Shown here: positions 37,391 through 46,428 of the stretch, in pieces
How the letters are laid out: the number at the start of each line of letters is the position of its first letter
Numbering within the stretch: position 1 is the stretch's first letter
Assembly (NCBI RefSeq): GCF_007786475.1
Contig: NZ_VNJJ01000003.1
Location: forward strand, 460,768 to 524,767
Direction of reading: 5' to 3'
Source of the DNA: Cohnella terricola
Lineage (GTDB): Bacteria > Bacillota > Bacilli > Paenibacillales > Paenibacillaceae
Length of the DNA: 64,000 bases
Notes under the pieces: generated by a model
The model's input: the letters and a program-made list of their open reading frames with translations, nothing else
Database searches by the model: none
Told to the model about the DNA's origin: nothing
Position numbers and translations under genes: made by a program

Positions 37391-38055
37391 TTGCCGACGC
37401 TCCTTTTCTTCAAGGAGGCTTTCATTCGGGACTTGCCTTCCTTGCAATGTTCCAATATCGGACAAACTTCGCATTTCGGATTTTGCGCCTTGCAATGGTA
37501 CCGCCCGAAAAAAATAAGCCGATGATGCGTGATCGTCCACTCGTCGCGAGGAACTTTGCGCATCAACTTCTTCTCGACCTCAAGAACAGAGTCGTCCGGC
37601 TTCGCGATTCCAAGCCGCTTGGACACTCGTTCGACATGAGTATCCACCGCGATGGCTGGCACATCGAACGCGTTCGACATGACGACGTTTGCCGTTTTCC
37701 GGCCGACTCCGGGAAGCTCCGTCAGCTCCTCGTGCGTACGCGGAATTTCGCCGTCGTGCTTATCAATTACGAGCCTGCACAGCTTCTGAATGTTCGCGGC
37801 CTTATTCCGGAACAATCCGATTCTGCGGATGTCGTTCTCGAACTCTTCGAGCGGAACGTTCAAATAATCTTGGGGCGTGCGGTATTTATCGAATAGCGTC
37901 GCGGTCACTTTGTTGACCGTTTCGTCCGTGCATTGCGCCGACAGCAGAACCGCAATCGTCAGTTCGAACGGATTGCGATGATTCAGCTCGCACCGGGCAT
38001 CGGGAAACATCTCTGCTATCGTATTCAACACTTGCCTTAACGTTGCGGCGTTCAT
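37387..38055 (-). CDS. nth: Endonuclease III
   Basis: 222 residues from ATG 38055, which has GAAGGAG. The DNA glycosylase/AP lyase removes oxidised pyrimidines in base excision repair. The helix-hairpin-helix LPGVGRKTANVV carries the catalytic Lys, VDTHVERVSKRLG carries the catalytic Asp, and a C-x6-C-x2-C-x5-C iron-sulfur cluster closes the protein (CKAQNPKCEVCPILEHC). The tail KKRSVGK is basic. In B. subtilis nth lies right behind asnS-dnaD; here asnS-dnaD is about 17 kb away on the same strand, and nth is coupled to the dynamin gene instead. Confidence 0.95.
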   Translation of the reverse strand: MNAATLRQVLNTIAEMFPDARCELNHRNPFELTIAVLLSAQCTDETVNKVTATLFDKYRTPQDYLNVPLEEFENDIRRIGLFRNKAANIQKLCRLVIDKHDGEIPRTHEELTELPGVGRKTANVVMSNAFDVPAIAVDTHVERVSKRLGIAKPDDSVLEVEKKLMRKVPRDEWTITHHRLIFFGRYHCKAQNPKCEVCPILEHCKEGKSRMKASLKKRSVGK

Positions 38056-38136
38056 AGGCGCTCCTTCTCGATTGAAAGTCATTAACAAGTTTACCGGAAG
38101 ATCGGCCAAGCGGCAATATCCGCCGAAACGCGACAA

Positions 38137-38161
38137 CTCCCCGGCCGAATTGACCGGGGAG
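38137..38161 (-). terminator. Terminator behind the SLH protein gene
   Basis: CTCCCCGG pairs with CCGGGGAG around a 9-base loop, 18 bases past the stop codon. The T-run is poor (TTGTC), so efficiency is uncertain. Confidence 0.6.
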
Positions 38162-38179
38162 CGAAAGGGGTTCGCGGCA

Positions 38180-40906
38180 TTATTGTTTTACGATCTCGAA
38201 TGCTTTATCGCGAAGGGCATACAGCAATATGGAATCTTGGTTTTTCAGGTCGGACAGGCTTAAAGTCGTCGTTCCTTTGTGAATATAGGCCTGCTGATGC
38301 AATGTAAAGACGTTATTCGTAGTATCGCTAACCGAAGCTCTGAACACGATCACCGTACGTTGCGTGCTGTCGGTATATTGCACCGTTTTGCTGAGCGCTG
38401 GAATGATCTGAATGATCGGACGATCGTATTCGTCCATTCGGATTTCCACGCGGTCATCCGTTTTAACCGAAGACAACGAACCGATCGTAACTCCGTCTCT
38501 CACAACGGTTGGAGCAGCAGTGAAAGCTTTCGTAACGGTATTGCCCGCAGGCGTCACGATGTCGATTGAAGAAGCGGATGTGTTCACAGCAGCAACTCTT
38601 CCGAGAGCCGTCGACAACGCCTTGATTTTGATCGGCGTCTTCCCCTTAAAGGTTACGTTAAGCAACGTGTAATTCGATTGGCTCAACGCACTCACGCTGA
38701 TCGGCGCGTTGTTCTCGTCCACGAGCGTAATCGTCGTGCCGTTCAAGTACCAATCCTCGACAACCCCGTCCGCGCGTTTAGCCCGTATTTTATTGCCCGC
38801 AACGTCGGCGGTTACCAGATCAAACTGAACCGCCTTTTGCACTTGCACGGAGATGACCTTATCCTGCGTCTGATAGTCCATGATCGCCGTTACTTTATCG
38901 CCTACGCGCAGATCCAGGTAAGTCGTGAAATTCTGACCATAAACATCTACGACTGGCACGAACGTGGAATAAGAAAGCGTAACGTTAGTCGACGTATCCA
39001 AAGAGAGCTTCAACGTTCTAGCCGTCACGTTGTTTTCCAGGATGGTTCCCGTATATTGGGATACGATGGAGACGTATGCGGCGTTGGAGTTCGAATAGCC
39101 GACGTTGATCTTTTTGCCTTTGGCAATATATTGATTGGCTTCTTTCTGCGTAATGATCGTGCCGTTCAGATCGAATCTCGTCGTTTCGGTCAGAATCAGC
39201 GGGATTTTTTTGTTCGCGGAATCCGTTACGATCAACGTATTGTCTTCTGGAAGATAATTGGCGACCGTAACTCCGTTCAAGAAGCTTACCGATCTGTTCG
39301 AGATGGTAATGACGGATACTTTGCCGCTGTCGTTAAGCGTCATGGAAATCGTGTCGCCTTTGAACAAATCGTCCAACGTCACGTCCGACATCCCTTCGAT
39401 CTTCACGACGACGTTGTCCGCAAGGTCCTTGGCGCCCAATTCGTTATTGACGCGATATTGAATCGTTTTGCCGACTTTATCGACTAGGTTAAGCACGCCT
39501 GTAATGGGCGGCTGCACTTTGTTCGTGACAGTAATACTCGTTACCGAACCCATCTTGACCTCGTAGGAGATCACGTCTCCGACCGTAAGCTGGTCGAACG
39601 TCAGGTTCGAGTCTTTGTACTTGATCGTCATATTGGATGCTGTCGGATACGTCTCCGTATTACCCGCCGCGTCCTTGACTTGCAGCGACAGACCGGATAC
39701 GTTCCAAGCCGCGACCGTGCCCGACCCCGTTTTGTTCGTGACAGCCTTATTCACCGTTAGCGACAGCAATTTGCTCTCAGTCGCGACATCGACACCCAGC
39801 TTCACCGGCACGTTAAGCGGCAGATCGGCTATTTTCAGGGATTGGCCGTTAATATCTTTGATCGTTAACAGTTGCGAATCGTAAGATACTGTTTTAGGTT
39901 TTCCATCAACAGATACGGTCAACGTATTTTGCGCGTCTGACACCAAGATGAGGGTACCCTCGTAGTTTTTCACTTTCGGCGTCTCGCTCGTTTGCTCTAC
40001 GTAACCGATCGTCCCGTCCGAATTGCTGATCAGGACGACTTCGCCAAATAGCTTTAATTTGGAAATATCGGACGTTTGTTCCGATTGGTACGCATAGACC
40101 GAAGCCGTCGGAGAAAGCGTGTATTCTTTAGTGGCGCCATCGGATTGAAGGACGGTCAGTTTGTTGCCATTCACCGCAACCAATGATCCAGTCACCTGGC
40201 CGGAATAGGCTACGGATACGTGGGATTCTGCCCGGCTGAACAGCGTGGATGCCATTTCCCGCGTAACGGCGCCTTTCGGATCGAATTTGCCGTTAACTCC
40301 AGTTATGAGATCCGAAGTTACCGCGTAGTTGACGTATCCCTTAAAATCCGTGCCGATCTGCGCATCATCCGTGAAGGAGGACGCTTTGCCGGCGGCCGCT
40401 TTAGCGTCCTGATCTTTGCCGATCGCCCGCACGATCAGCTTGGCGATCCATTCCCGGGTCGCGGGGCTGTTGCCCCATTCCTTACCGCCTTCTTTCTGTG
40501 CTATCGCGATCTCCTCGTCGAGGAATAAAATATTTTTTTGTACTGCTAATTTTATGTAGGGTTTGTAATCGTCTTTAATAATCAGGTCGCTCGGAAACAC
40601 CAATGGATCTCCCAGCTTGACTTCATCCGCGACACCCATGAAGCGCAGCGCGATAATGACCGCTTCCTGACGAGTCACCTTATTGGCCGGACTGAACGTT
40701 CCTGCAGCTTTGCCCGCTCCGCCCTTCAGGATACCTTGCAAGGCCAGCTTCGTGATATGTTTCTCGGCCCACCCCCCCGCTTTGACGTCCGAGAACGGCG
40801 AAGCCGCCGACGCGGTCGATTGCGTATAGGAGACCCCCGATAAGACCAGCGATGTTGCGAGCAAACCTGTAACGCCTTTCGAAATTCCGTTTTTCATCGT
40901 TAACAT
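38180..40906 (-). CDS. S-layer homology domain protein, secreted
   Basis: 908 residues. A signal peptide (about 1-34, cut near ASAAS) is followed by three SLH domains (about 35-230; FSDVKAGGWAEKHI, then FKGYVNYAVTSDLITG and FDPKGAVTREMAS), which bind pyruvylated secondary cell-wall polymer. The remaining 670 residues are Thr-, Val- and Asn-rich beta repeats of about 60-70 residues with recurring DVI(S/T) and VTSITVTNK-type segments, probably Ig-like or beta-sandwich modules; no catalytic motif is visible. The first ATG has TAGGAG at seven bases. It lies between the amidase and nth genes. Likely a surface structural or adhesive protein, the function otherwise unknown. Confidence 0.85.
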   Translation of the reverse strand: MLTMKNGISKGVTGLLATSLVLSGVSYTQSTASAASPFSDVKAGGWAEKHITKLALQGILKGGAGKAAGTFSPANKVTRQEAVIIALRFMGVADEVKLGDPLVFPSDLIIKDDYKPYIKLAVQKNILFLDEEIAIAQKEGGKEWGNSPATREWIAKLIVRAIGKDQDAKAAAGKASSFTDDAQIGTDFKGYVNYAVTSDLITGVNGKFDPKGAVTREMASTLFSRAESHVSVAYSGQVTGSLVAVNGNKLTVLQSDGATKEYTLSPTASVYAYQSEQTSDISKLKLFGEVVLISNSDGTIGYVEQTSETPKVKNYEGTLILVSDAQNTLTVSVDGKPKTVSYDSQLLTIKDINGQSLKIADLPLNVPVKLGVDVATESKLLSLTVNKAVTNKTGSGTVAAWNVSGLSLQVKDAAGNTETYPTASNMTIKYKDSNLTFDQLTVGDVISYEVKMGSVTSITVTNKVQPPITGVLNLVDKVGKTIQYRVNNELGAKDLADNVVVKIEGMSDVTLDDLFKGDTISMTLNDSGKVSVITISNRSVSFLNGVTVANYLPEDNTLIVTDSANKKIPLILTETTRFDLNGTIITQKEANQYIAKGKKINVGYSNSNAAYVSIVSQYTGTILENNVTARTLKLSLDTSTNVTLSYSTFVPVVDVYGQNFTTYLDLRVGDKVTAIMDYQTQDKVISVQVQKAVQFDLVTADVAGNKIRAKRADGVVEDWYLNGTTITLVDENNAPISVSALSQSNYTLLNVTFKGKTPIKIKALSTALGRVAAVNTSASSIDIVTPAGNTVTKAFTAAPTVVRDGVTIGSLSSVKTDDRVEIRMDEYDRPIIQIIPALSKTVQYTDSTQRTVIVFRASVSDTTNNVFTLHQQAYIHKGTTTLSLSDLKNQDSILLYALRDKAFEIVKQ

Positions 40907-40932
40907 GTCTCCTCTCCTAATATATGAGTATA

Positions 40933-40954
40933 CCGGCCCCCCTAAGAGGGCCGG
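40933..40954 (-). terminator. Terminator behind the amidase gene
   Basis: CCGGCCC pairs with GGGCCGG around an 8-base loop, between the amidase stop and the SLH gene. There is no T-run, so read-through into the SLH gene is possible. Confidence 0.55.
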
Positions 40955-40959
40955 ATGAC

Positions 40960-42417
40960 TTAAGATAATTTCAACTGCATTTTAATTCCTTTAGCAATTG
41001 CTTGAGCCACGCGATCCTGAAACTCGTTGGTCCACAATTTCGGCTCGTCGATCTTGTTGGACAAGTAACCGGCTTCCAGCAAGATGGCCGGCATCGTCGT
41101 CTCCCTTGTCACGCTTAAGCTTTTCTGACGAACCCCGTTGTCTTTCAGACCCGTTGCCTGAATGAAGAGAGAGTGCATCAAATCCGCGAACGCTTTGCTC
41201 TCAGGACGAGTATAATACGTTTCCGTACCATTCGTCGCTGCTGTGTAGCTATTGGCGTGCACGGACACGAACAAGTCCGCGTTGATCGAGTTGGCAAGCT
41301 GCGATCTCGAGATCAAAGTAGGGAAAGAATCGTCGGATCGGGTCAATACGAGCTTGATCCGCTCGTCGCCCGAGAGCAGTGCCTGCACTTTCAAAACGAC
41401 GGAAAGGTTAAAGTCTTTCTCCGGTCGTTTCGAGAGGCTGATCGCTCCCGGATCGCTGCCGCCGTGACCGGCGTCCAGCACGACCGTAAAGATCGATTTA
41501 TCCGGAACCGGCTTTTTCAGCAGGATCCTGAATTCACCGAGCGAGGGATCGTTCGAAACCTCGTAATCCCAAGCTTGATTCAGATCAAGAACAAATCGCG
41601 GGGACTTCGCTTCCGTACCGAACACCGAATACCGGATCGCTTGCAACGCTTCGTGTTCGTCAATAGACAGCCTGCCTTCGGCCGATTGCGTAAAATCAAC
41701 AAACGGAACAAACTCGCCTGAGTACTGCGTTTGAGGCACATCCACGACGATCCTCTTCGGATTGTCTAGCTTGAATACGGTCGGTGCGATAAGTCCATCG
41801 TATTTCAGAATAACCGAATCATTTTCGTAGCGTACTTCGTTTAACGTTCCCGTAATGACGGGAGGATTGGATGGGTTCTGCGGGCCGCTTCCCGTTTCCT
41901 CGTCGTTCGGGTCGACGATGCCGATCAAGTCTCCGCCGTTCGATGGATCGGAACCTGCGTTGTTACCGCTATCGGAGCCTTTCGATGAGTACAAAAATGC
42001 CGATTTAATTTGATTATCCCAGAAAACTTGGACGCCTAGCGATTCGCCAAGAAATCTTAAAGGAATAAGAATTTTGTTGGATTTTGCCGTAGGCGGTACA
42101 ATCATCTCTTGCGGAACGGAGTCGAGATACGCGGTAGACTTGTCCAAAGTCATGACGAGTTGTTTGCGCGAATTCGTTACCGTTACTTGCTTCTTGTTAT
42201 TGTCGTAATCCACCTTATAGCCCAGACTTTCTGTCGCAATCCTCACGGGGATCATTACGGTCTGGCCAATCACAACCGGCGGAACTTCGGGCTCCAAAGC
42301 TTTGCCGTCCAGAATAAGCTTGGGCGTAAGCGTTTCCGCTTTAGCCGCTTGAACGATGCCCGCGCTGAGGAACAGCATGCCAGCGACGACGAACAACAGG
42401 GAAAACCACTTCTTCAT
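40960..42417 (-). CDS. N-acetylmuramoyl-L-alanine amidase with stalk and AMIN domains
   Basis: 485 residues. Signal peptide (about 1-24), then a copper-amine-oxidase-N-like module (about 33-145; VVIGQTVMIPVRIATESLGY and KILIPLRFLGESLG), a Ser/Gly/Pro linker, an AMIN-like domain (about 190-290) and an Amidase_3 catalytic domain. Zinc ligands are in VVLDAGHGGSDPGA, RPEKDFN and VSVHANS; the catalytic Glu is in ILLEAGYLSN. It cleaves the bond between MurNAc and the stem peptide. AMIN targets such enzymes to the wall or septum. It precedes the SLH protein gene on the same strand, forming a cell-surface pair. Confidence 0.93.
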   Translation of the reverse strand: MKKWFSLLFVVAGMLFLSAGIVQAAKAETLTPKLILDGKALEPEVPPVVIGQTVMIPVRIATESLGYKVDYDNNKKQVTVTNSRKQLVMTLDKSTAYLDSVPQEMIVPPTAKSNKILIPLRFLGESLGVQVFWDNQIKSAFLYSSKGSDSGNNAGSDPSNGGDLIGIVDPNDEETGSGPQNPSNPPVITGTLNEVRYENDSVILKYDGLIAPTVFKLDNPKRIVVDVPQTQYSGEFVPFVDFTQSAEGRLSIDEHEALQAIRYSVFGTEAKSPRFVLDLNQAWDYEVSNDPSLGEFRILLKKPVPDKSIFTVVLDAGHGGSDPGAISLSKRPEKDFNLSVVLKVQALLSGDERIKLVLTRSDDSFPTLISRSQLANSINADLFVSVHANSYTAATNGTETYYTRPESKAFADLMHSLFIQATGLKDNGVRQKSLSVTRETTMPAILLEAGYLSNKIDEPKLWTNEFQDRVAQAIAKGIKMQLKLS

Positions 42418-42531
42418 GCTTCACCTCGATGTCAAATAAATTTGCGGATGTTGCCGGATTATGTAGCTTTCATATCGGCTTGTCCACGAATATTTAGACG
42501 TCGGGAAGCATGAAAAGTTGCGTAACCGAGG

Positions 42532-42581
42532 AAAAAAAGACCCATTGCCCCGAATTATGCCGAATCGGTGGCAATAGGTCC
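42532..42581 (-). terminator. Terminator of leuC-leuD
   Basis: Reverse strand GGACCTATTGCC pairs with GGCAATGGGTC and is followed by seven T's, 45 bases past the leuD stop. Confidence 0.85.
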
Positions 42582-42626
42582 TTCACTGTACGGCCAAAAA
42601 TGGTTAATCCGATCTCAAGCGCAGCG

Positions 42627-43229
42627 TTAGACGATAGCGTTGGCAGCGCGCTTTTGTTCGTATTCCGTAATCGCAGATTCGTGCTTCAATGTCAAGCCGA
42701 TATCGTCCAACCCTTGCAGCAGGAATTGGCGACGGTGCTCGTCGAGATCGAACGGAATGTTCAGTCCCTCGTCGTCGGTAATGACTTTGCTCTCCAGATC
42801 GACGTTCAGCTTGTAGCCTTCCGTCGATTCGGTGCGCTTGAACAGGTCGTCGACTTGCTCTTCGCTCAGCTTGATCGGCAGAATGCCGTTCTTGAAGCAG
42901 TTGTTGTAGAAAATGTCCGCGAACGACGGAGCGATGATGCAGCGGAATCCATAATCCATGATCGCCCACGGCGCGTGCTCGCGAGACGATCCGCAGCCAA
43001 AGTTGGCGCGGGACAGCAAGACGGACGCGCCTTGGTAGCGCGGTTTGTTCAGGTTGAATTCGGGAATGACGTTGCCTTGCTCATCCCATCTCCACTCGAA
43101 GAACAAAAATTGGCCAAACCCGCTTCTTTCGATTCTTTTCAAAAATTGCTTAGGGATGATAGCGTCCGTATCTACGTTAACCCGGTCGACCGGGGCGACA
43201 AGTCCATTTAAACTCACAAATGCTTCCAT
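42627..43229 (-). CDS. leuD: 3-isopropylmalate dehydratase small subunit
   Basis: 200 residues from ATG 43229, after TGAGGAGG. With LeuC it isomerises 2-isopropylmalate to 3-isopropylmalate in leucine synthesis. The swivelling domain signature [14 protein letters not shown] and the block [14 protein letters not shown] are intact. The length is standard. It follows leuC after 63 bases. Confidence 0.95.
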   Translation of the reverse strand: MEAFVSLNGLVAPVDRVNVDTDAIIPKQFLKRIERSGFGQFLFFEWRWDEQGNVIPEFNLNKPRYQGASVLLSRANFGCGSSREHAPWAIMDYGFRCIIAPSFADIFYNNCFKNGILPIKLSEEQVDDLFKRTESTEGYKLNVDLESKVITDDEGLNIPFDLDEHRRQFLLQGLDDIGLTLKHESAITEYEQKRAANAIV

Positions 43230-43292
43230 GTTGGTGCTCCTCCTCAGAATGCTACCGCTAGCACGCAACGTTAGTTGCGCTCGGTAGGCATG

Positions 43293-44714
43293 TTACGCCT
43301 TCACTTCGGTTTTGAAATCCCATGTACGAACATCGACGAAACGACCTTGTACGGCAGCTGCCGCAGCCATTTCCGGCGACACGAGGTGCGTGCGTCCGCC
43401 GCGGCCTTGACGGCCTTCGAAGTTACGGTTGGAAGTCGACGCGCAGCGTTGGCCCGGCTTCAGAACGTCGGGGTTCATCGCGAGGCACATGCTGCAGCCG
43501 GCGTCGCGCCATTCAAAGCCAGCTTCGGTAAAGATTTTGTCAAGGCCTTCCTTCTCCGCTTGAATCTTGACGCGGCCAGAGCCCGGTACGACAATCGCCG
43601 TAACGTTAGAGCTAACTTTGTGTCCGCGCGCGACGGAAGCCGCCGCTCTCAAGTCTTCGATACGTCCGTTCGTGCAAGAACCGATGAAGACATAGTCGAT
43701 CTCGATATCGGTCATCGGAGTGCCCGGTTTAAGGCCCATGTAATCCAACGCGCTTGTCGCGGCTTTACGTTCGTTCTCAGTCGGAAGGTTCTCCGGAACC
43801 GGTACGGAGGACGTGATGCCAGTTCCCATGCCCGGGCTCGTTCCCCAAGTGACTTGAGGAATCAACGATTCGACGTCGAAGTCAATGACTGCGTCGAACG
43901 TCGCGCCTTCATCCGTGCACAGCGCTTTCCACTGCTCGACGGCCGCGTCGAATGCGGCGCCTTGCGGAGCGTATTCGCGACCGCGCAAATATTCGAAAGT
44001 CGTTTCGTCCGGAGCGATAAGACCGGCGCGTGCGCCGGCTTCGATGGACATGTTGCAGACGGTCATACGTTCTTCCATCGACAGCTCGCGAATCGCTTCT
44101 CCTGTGTACTCCATGACATAGCCAGTACCGAAGTCCGTGCCGTATTTCGCGATCAGGCCGAGGATCATGTCTTTTGCGGTAATGCCTGGTTGGCGTTTGC
44201 CGTTAAAACGAATGACCATCGTCTTCGCCTTCGCTTGCTGCAAGCATTGCGTCGCGAGCACGTGCTCGACTTCGCTTGTTCCGATACCAAACGCAAGCGC
44301 TCCGAATGCGCCGTGCGTGGACGTATGGCTGTCGCCGCAAACGATCGTTTTGCCAGGATGGGTCAAGCCGAGTTCCGGTCCCATAACGTGAACAACGCCT
44401 TGATCGATCGTGTTCAAGTCATACAGCTTAACGCCGAACTCTTGGCAGTTGGCCGTCAAAGTGTCGACTTGCTGCTTGGAGATTGGATCCGCAATGTTGA
44501 AACGGTCTTTCGTCGGAACGTTGTGGTCCATCGTCGCGAACGTCAGATCAGGACGTCTCACTTTGCGTCCGGACATGCGCAGGCCTTCGAAGGCTTGCGG
44601 AGACGTTACTTCATGCACCAATTGCAGATCGATATAGAGGATGCTAGGCTTTCCCTCTTCTGCGACGATGACGTGATTGTTCCAAATTTTCTCGAACATA
44701 GTTTGTTTGCTCAT
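43293..44714 (-). CDS. leuC: 3-isopropylmalate dehydratase large subunit
   Basis: 473 residues. The aconitase-type subunit holding the [4Fe-4S] cluster; blocks [34 protein letters not shown] and the cluster cysteines in [12 protein letters not shown] are present. The active-site block [11 protein letters not shown] reads normally. It is first in the leuC-leuD operon. No T-box is visible before it, unlike many Bacilli; the divergent LysR-type gene with an overlapping dyad is the likely regulator. No leuA or leuB is seen in the window. Confidence 0.95.
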   Translation of the reverse strand: MSKQTMFEKIWNNHVIVAEEGKPSILYIDLQLVHEVTSPQAFEGLRMSGRKVRRPDLTFATMDHNVPTKDRFNIADPISKQQVDTLTANCQEFGVKLYDLNTIDQGVVHVMGPELGLTHPGKTIVCGDSHTSTHGAFGALAFGIGTSEVEHVLATQCLQQAKAKTMVIRFNGKRQPGITAKDMILGLIAKYGTDFGTGYVMEYTGEAIRELSMEERMTVCNMSIEAGARAGLIAPDETTFEYLRGREYAPQGAAFDAAVEQWKALCTDEGATFDAVIDFDVESLIPQVTWGTSPGMGTGITSSVPVPENLPTENERKAATSALDYMGLKPGTPMTDIEIDYVFIGSCTNGRIEDLRAAASVARGHKVSSNVTAIVVPGSGRVKIQAEKEGLDKIFTEAGFEWRDAGCSMCLAMNPDVLKPGQRCASTSNRNFEGRQGRGGRTHLVSPEMAAAAAVQGRFVDVRTWDFKTEVKA

Positions 44715-44840
44715 GTCTTCAGTTCACCCCAATAGTTCTCTTTTATCTTGACATTATATTATCATTTTATCTTTCATTGTTCCAAGATATAATATCTATA
44801 AGGTTGATAGTTGCAATCTATAACGAGAGGGCCGAATACT
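44715..44840. promoter_or_regulatory. leuC / lysR divergent promoter region with LysR-type dyad
   Basis: 126 AT-rich bases. CTAT-N7-ATAG at 44796-44810 has the geometry of LysR-type boxes (T-N11-A), and a further CTATAACG half-site follows at 44818. On the reverse strand TTGGAA with TAATAT at 18 bases, or TTGCAA with TATTAT at 16, could drive leuC. The exact promoters are not certain. Confidence 0.5.
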
Positions 44841-45752
44841 ATGGAATTCAGGCAGTTGCTCTACGCGATTCAGATCGCCAGCGAGAGAAACTTCTCCCGC
44901 GCCGCCGAAAAACTGCATATCGCCCAGCCTTCGCTTAGCCAACAGCTTTCCAAACTGGAGAAAGAATTGGGCGTGCTCCTGTTCAAAAGAAGCACCAATT
45001 CGGTGGAGCTTACGCACGCGGGCTCCGTCTTCGTCGAGAAAGCCCAGCAGATCGTCGATATGGCCGATCAACTCCGACGGGAGATGGAGGACATCGCCGA
45101 GATGCGCAAAGGTCGTCTCGTCGTCGGCAGTCTGCCGATGACCGGGTCCCACGTCCTTCCATACGTGCTCCCTGTATTCCGGGAAGCTTATCCGAACATC
45201 GAGGTCGTATTAATTGAAGAATCGACCAAAGTGCTCGAGCAATTGACCGCAAGCGGCGGAACCGATGTCAGCCTGCTGTCGTTGCCTCTGATCGAGCCGT
45301 CGCTCGCCTACGTGCCTATGCTTGAAGAAGGGATATGTCTAGCCGTCCCTCCCGATCATCCACTCGCGGCTCCAGAACACCGGAACTCGGCGATTTCCGT
45401 AAAAATGCTGCGTGACGAGCCATTCGTGCTGCTGAAAAAAGGGCAGGGCTTCCGGGCCATTGCCCACGATCTGTGCTCCGCCGCAGGGTTCGATCCGCGC
45501 GTCGTCTTCGAAAGCGGGAACATCGAAACCGTCCAGTCTCTCGTCGCAGCCGGCATGGGCATTGCGTTCCTTCCCAAGATGGTCACACGCAACGACTGGC
45601 AAGTACGCGCGCCCGTCTACTTGAAGCTGGAAGGCGATCCGACGCGCACGCTTGTCATCGCATTTCGTAAAGGCCGATACCTGTCCAATGCGGCCGAAGC
45701 GTTCATCGCGACTTTCCGCGAGACGACCGAGAAAATCGCGACAAGATATTAG
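44841..45752 (+). CDS. LysR-family transcriptional regulator
   Basis: About 303 residues from ATG 44841, after GAGAGG; a start ten codons earlier has none. The winged HTH covers residues 1-60 (NFSRAAEKLHIAQPSLSQQLSKLEKELG is diagnostic), followed by a periplasmic-binding-protein-like effector domain. It is divergent from leuC and the spacer holds a LysR-type dyad, so control of leuC-leuD is likely; the metabolite is unknown. It ends just before the second repeat-filled region. Confidence 0.9.
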   Translation: MEFRQLLYAIQIASERNFSRAAEKLHIAQPSLSQQLSKLEKELGVLLFKRSTNSVELTHAGSVFVEKAQQIVDMADQLRREMEDIAEMRKGRLVVGSLPMTGSHVLPYVLPVFREAYPNIEVVLIEESTKVLEQLTASGGTDVSLLSLPLIEPSLAYVPMLEEGICLAVPPDHPLAAPEHRNSAISVKMLRDEPFVLLKKGQGFRAIAHDLCSAAGFDPRVVFESGNIETVQSLVAAGMGIAFLPKMVTRNDWQVRAPVYLKLEGDPTRTLVIAFRKGRYLSNAAEAFIATFRETTEKIATRY

Positions 45753-45768
45753 CAATTACGTCGCCGGA

Positions 45769-45923
45769 CGGTACGATCCGGGAGCTTGACTTGGCTTTTG
45801 GCGATGTCGTACCGTATGGGGGTACTATTGGGGTGTTGGTTAGGGGTTTCGGTGATAAAGCACCGTGTGGTGGTACAATTGGCACGCTTGGCGAGGCCAT
45901 ACATCGTATTCTGTGTTCCGTTA
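45769..45923. repeat. Degenerate 51-bp-period repeats (3 copies) after the lysR gene
   Basis: GGTAC(G/T/A)AT followed by (C/T)(C/T)GG recurs with GTAC at 45771, 45822 and 45873, an exact 51-base period. The first two units also share a later (C/T)ACCGT(A/G)TGG and GGCGAT/GGTGAT. Divergence is high, so these look like old copies. They differ in sequence from the 51-bp array further right but share its period. Confidence 0.5.
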
Positions 45924-46407
45924 CCTCTGCCGCTATCCCCGCAACTCAGAAGAATGCAGCCAGTTAGCCATTTAGCGGTCTCGCTGACCGTTACATCGCC
46001 TTTTTCCCCACCATTCAGCACTTTAGCAGTCTCGCAGACCGTTACACCAACTATTTCCCCACCATTCAGCACTTTAGCAGTCTCGCAGACCGTTACATCG
46101 ACTTTTTCCCCACCACTCAGCACTTTAACGGTCTCGCAGACCGTTACATGGACTTTTTCTCGACCATTCAGCACTTTAACGGTCTCGCAGACCGTTACAT
46201 GGACTTTTTCTCCACCAATCAGCTCTTTAACGGTCTCGCAGACCGTTACATGGACTTTTTCTCCACCAATCAGCTCTTTAACGGTCTCGCAGACCATTAC
46301 ACCGACTTTTTCCCCACCAATCAGCACTTTAGCGGTCTCGCAGACCGTTAAATCGTTGTACACCACCAATACTCCGACGGTATCCCCTCTACTCAGAAGA
46401 TTGCAGC
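45918..46407. repeat. Left array of locus 2: 51-bp tandem units flanked by two core-repeat copies
   Basis: Eight 51-base units begin at 45967, 46018, 46069, 46120, 46171, 46222, 46273 and 46324. Each carries CGGTCT-CGC-AGACCG; the best copies have the perfect dyad TAACGGTCT-CGC-AGACCGTTA. Each also carries TTTTTCCCCACCA(C/T)TCAG, which resembles the general core in reverse (GCTATCCCCGCAACTCAG). One full core copy stands on each side: CTCTGCCGCTATCCCCGCAA (from 45925) and GGTATCCCCTCTACTCAG (from 46378), both ending AGAA(G)A(A/T)TGCAGC. Not CRISPR: the whole unit is conserved and there are no unique spacers. Confidence 0.9.
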
Positions 46408-46428
46408 GTACTCGCCAAGAACCCGGTT

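Noticed and set aside
37391..37540. Longer N terminus for the dynamin gene
   Set aside because: It would overlap nth by about 150 bases; the GTG overlapping the nth stop has a good AAGGAG.
42418..42531. Small gene between the amidase and leuD
   Set aside because: No start codon with a ribosome binding site and no conserved-looking frame; treated as upstream region of the amidase gene.
43275..44735. 486-residue forward open frame opposite leuC
   Set aside because: It is the antisense shadow of leuC; composition is Arg/His-rich and unlike a real protein, whereas leuC is fully conserved.
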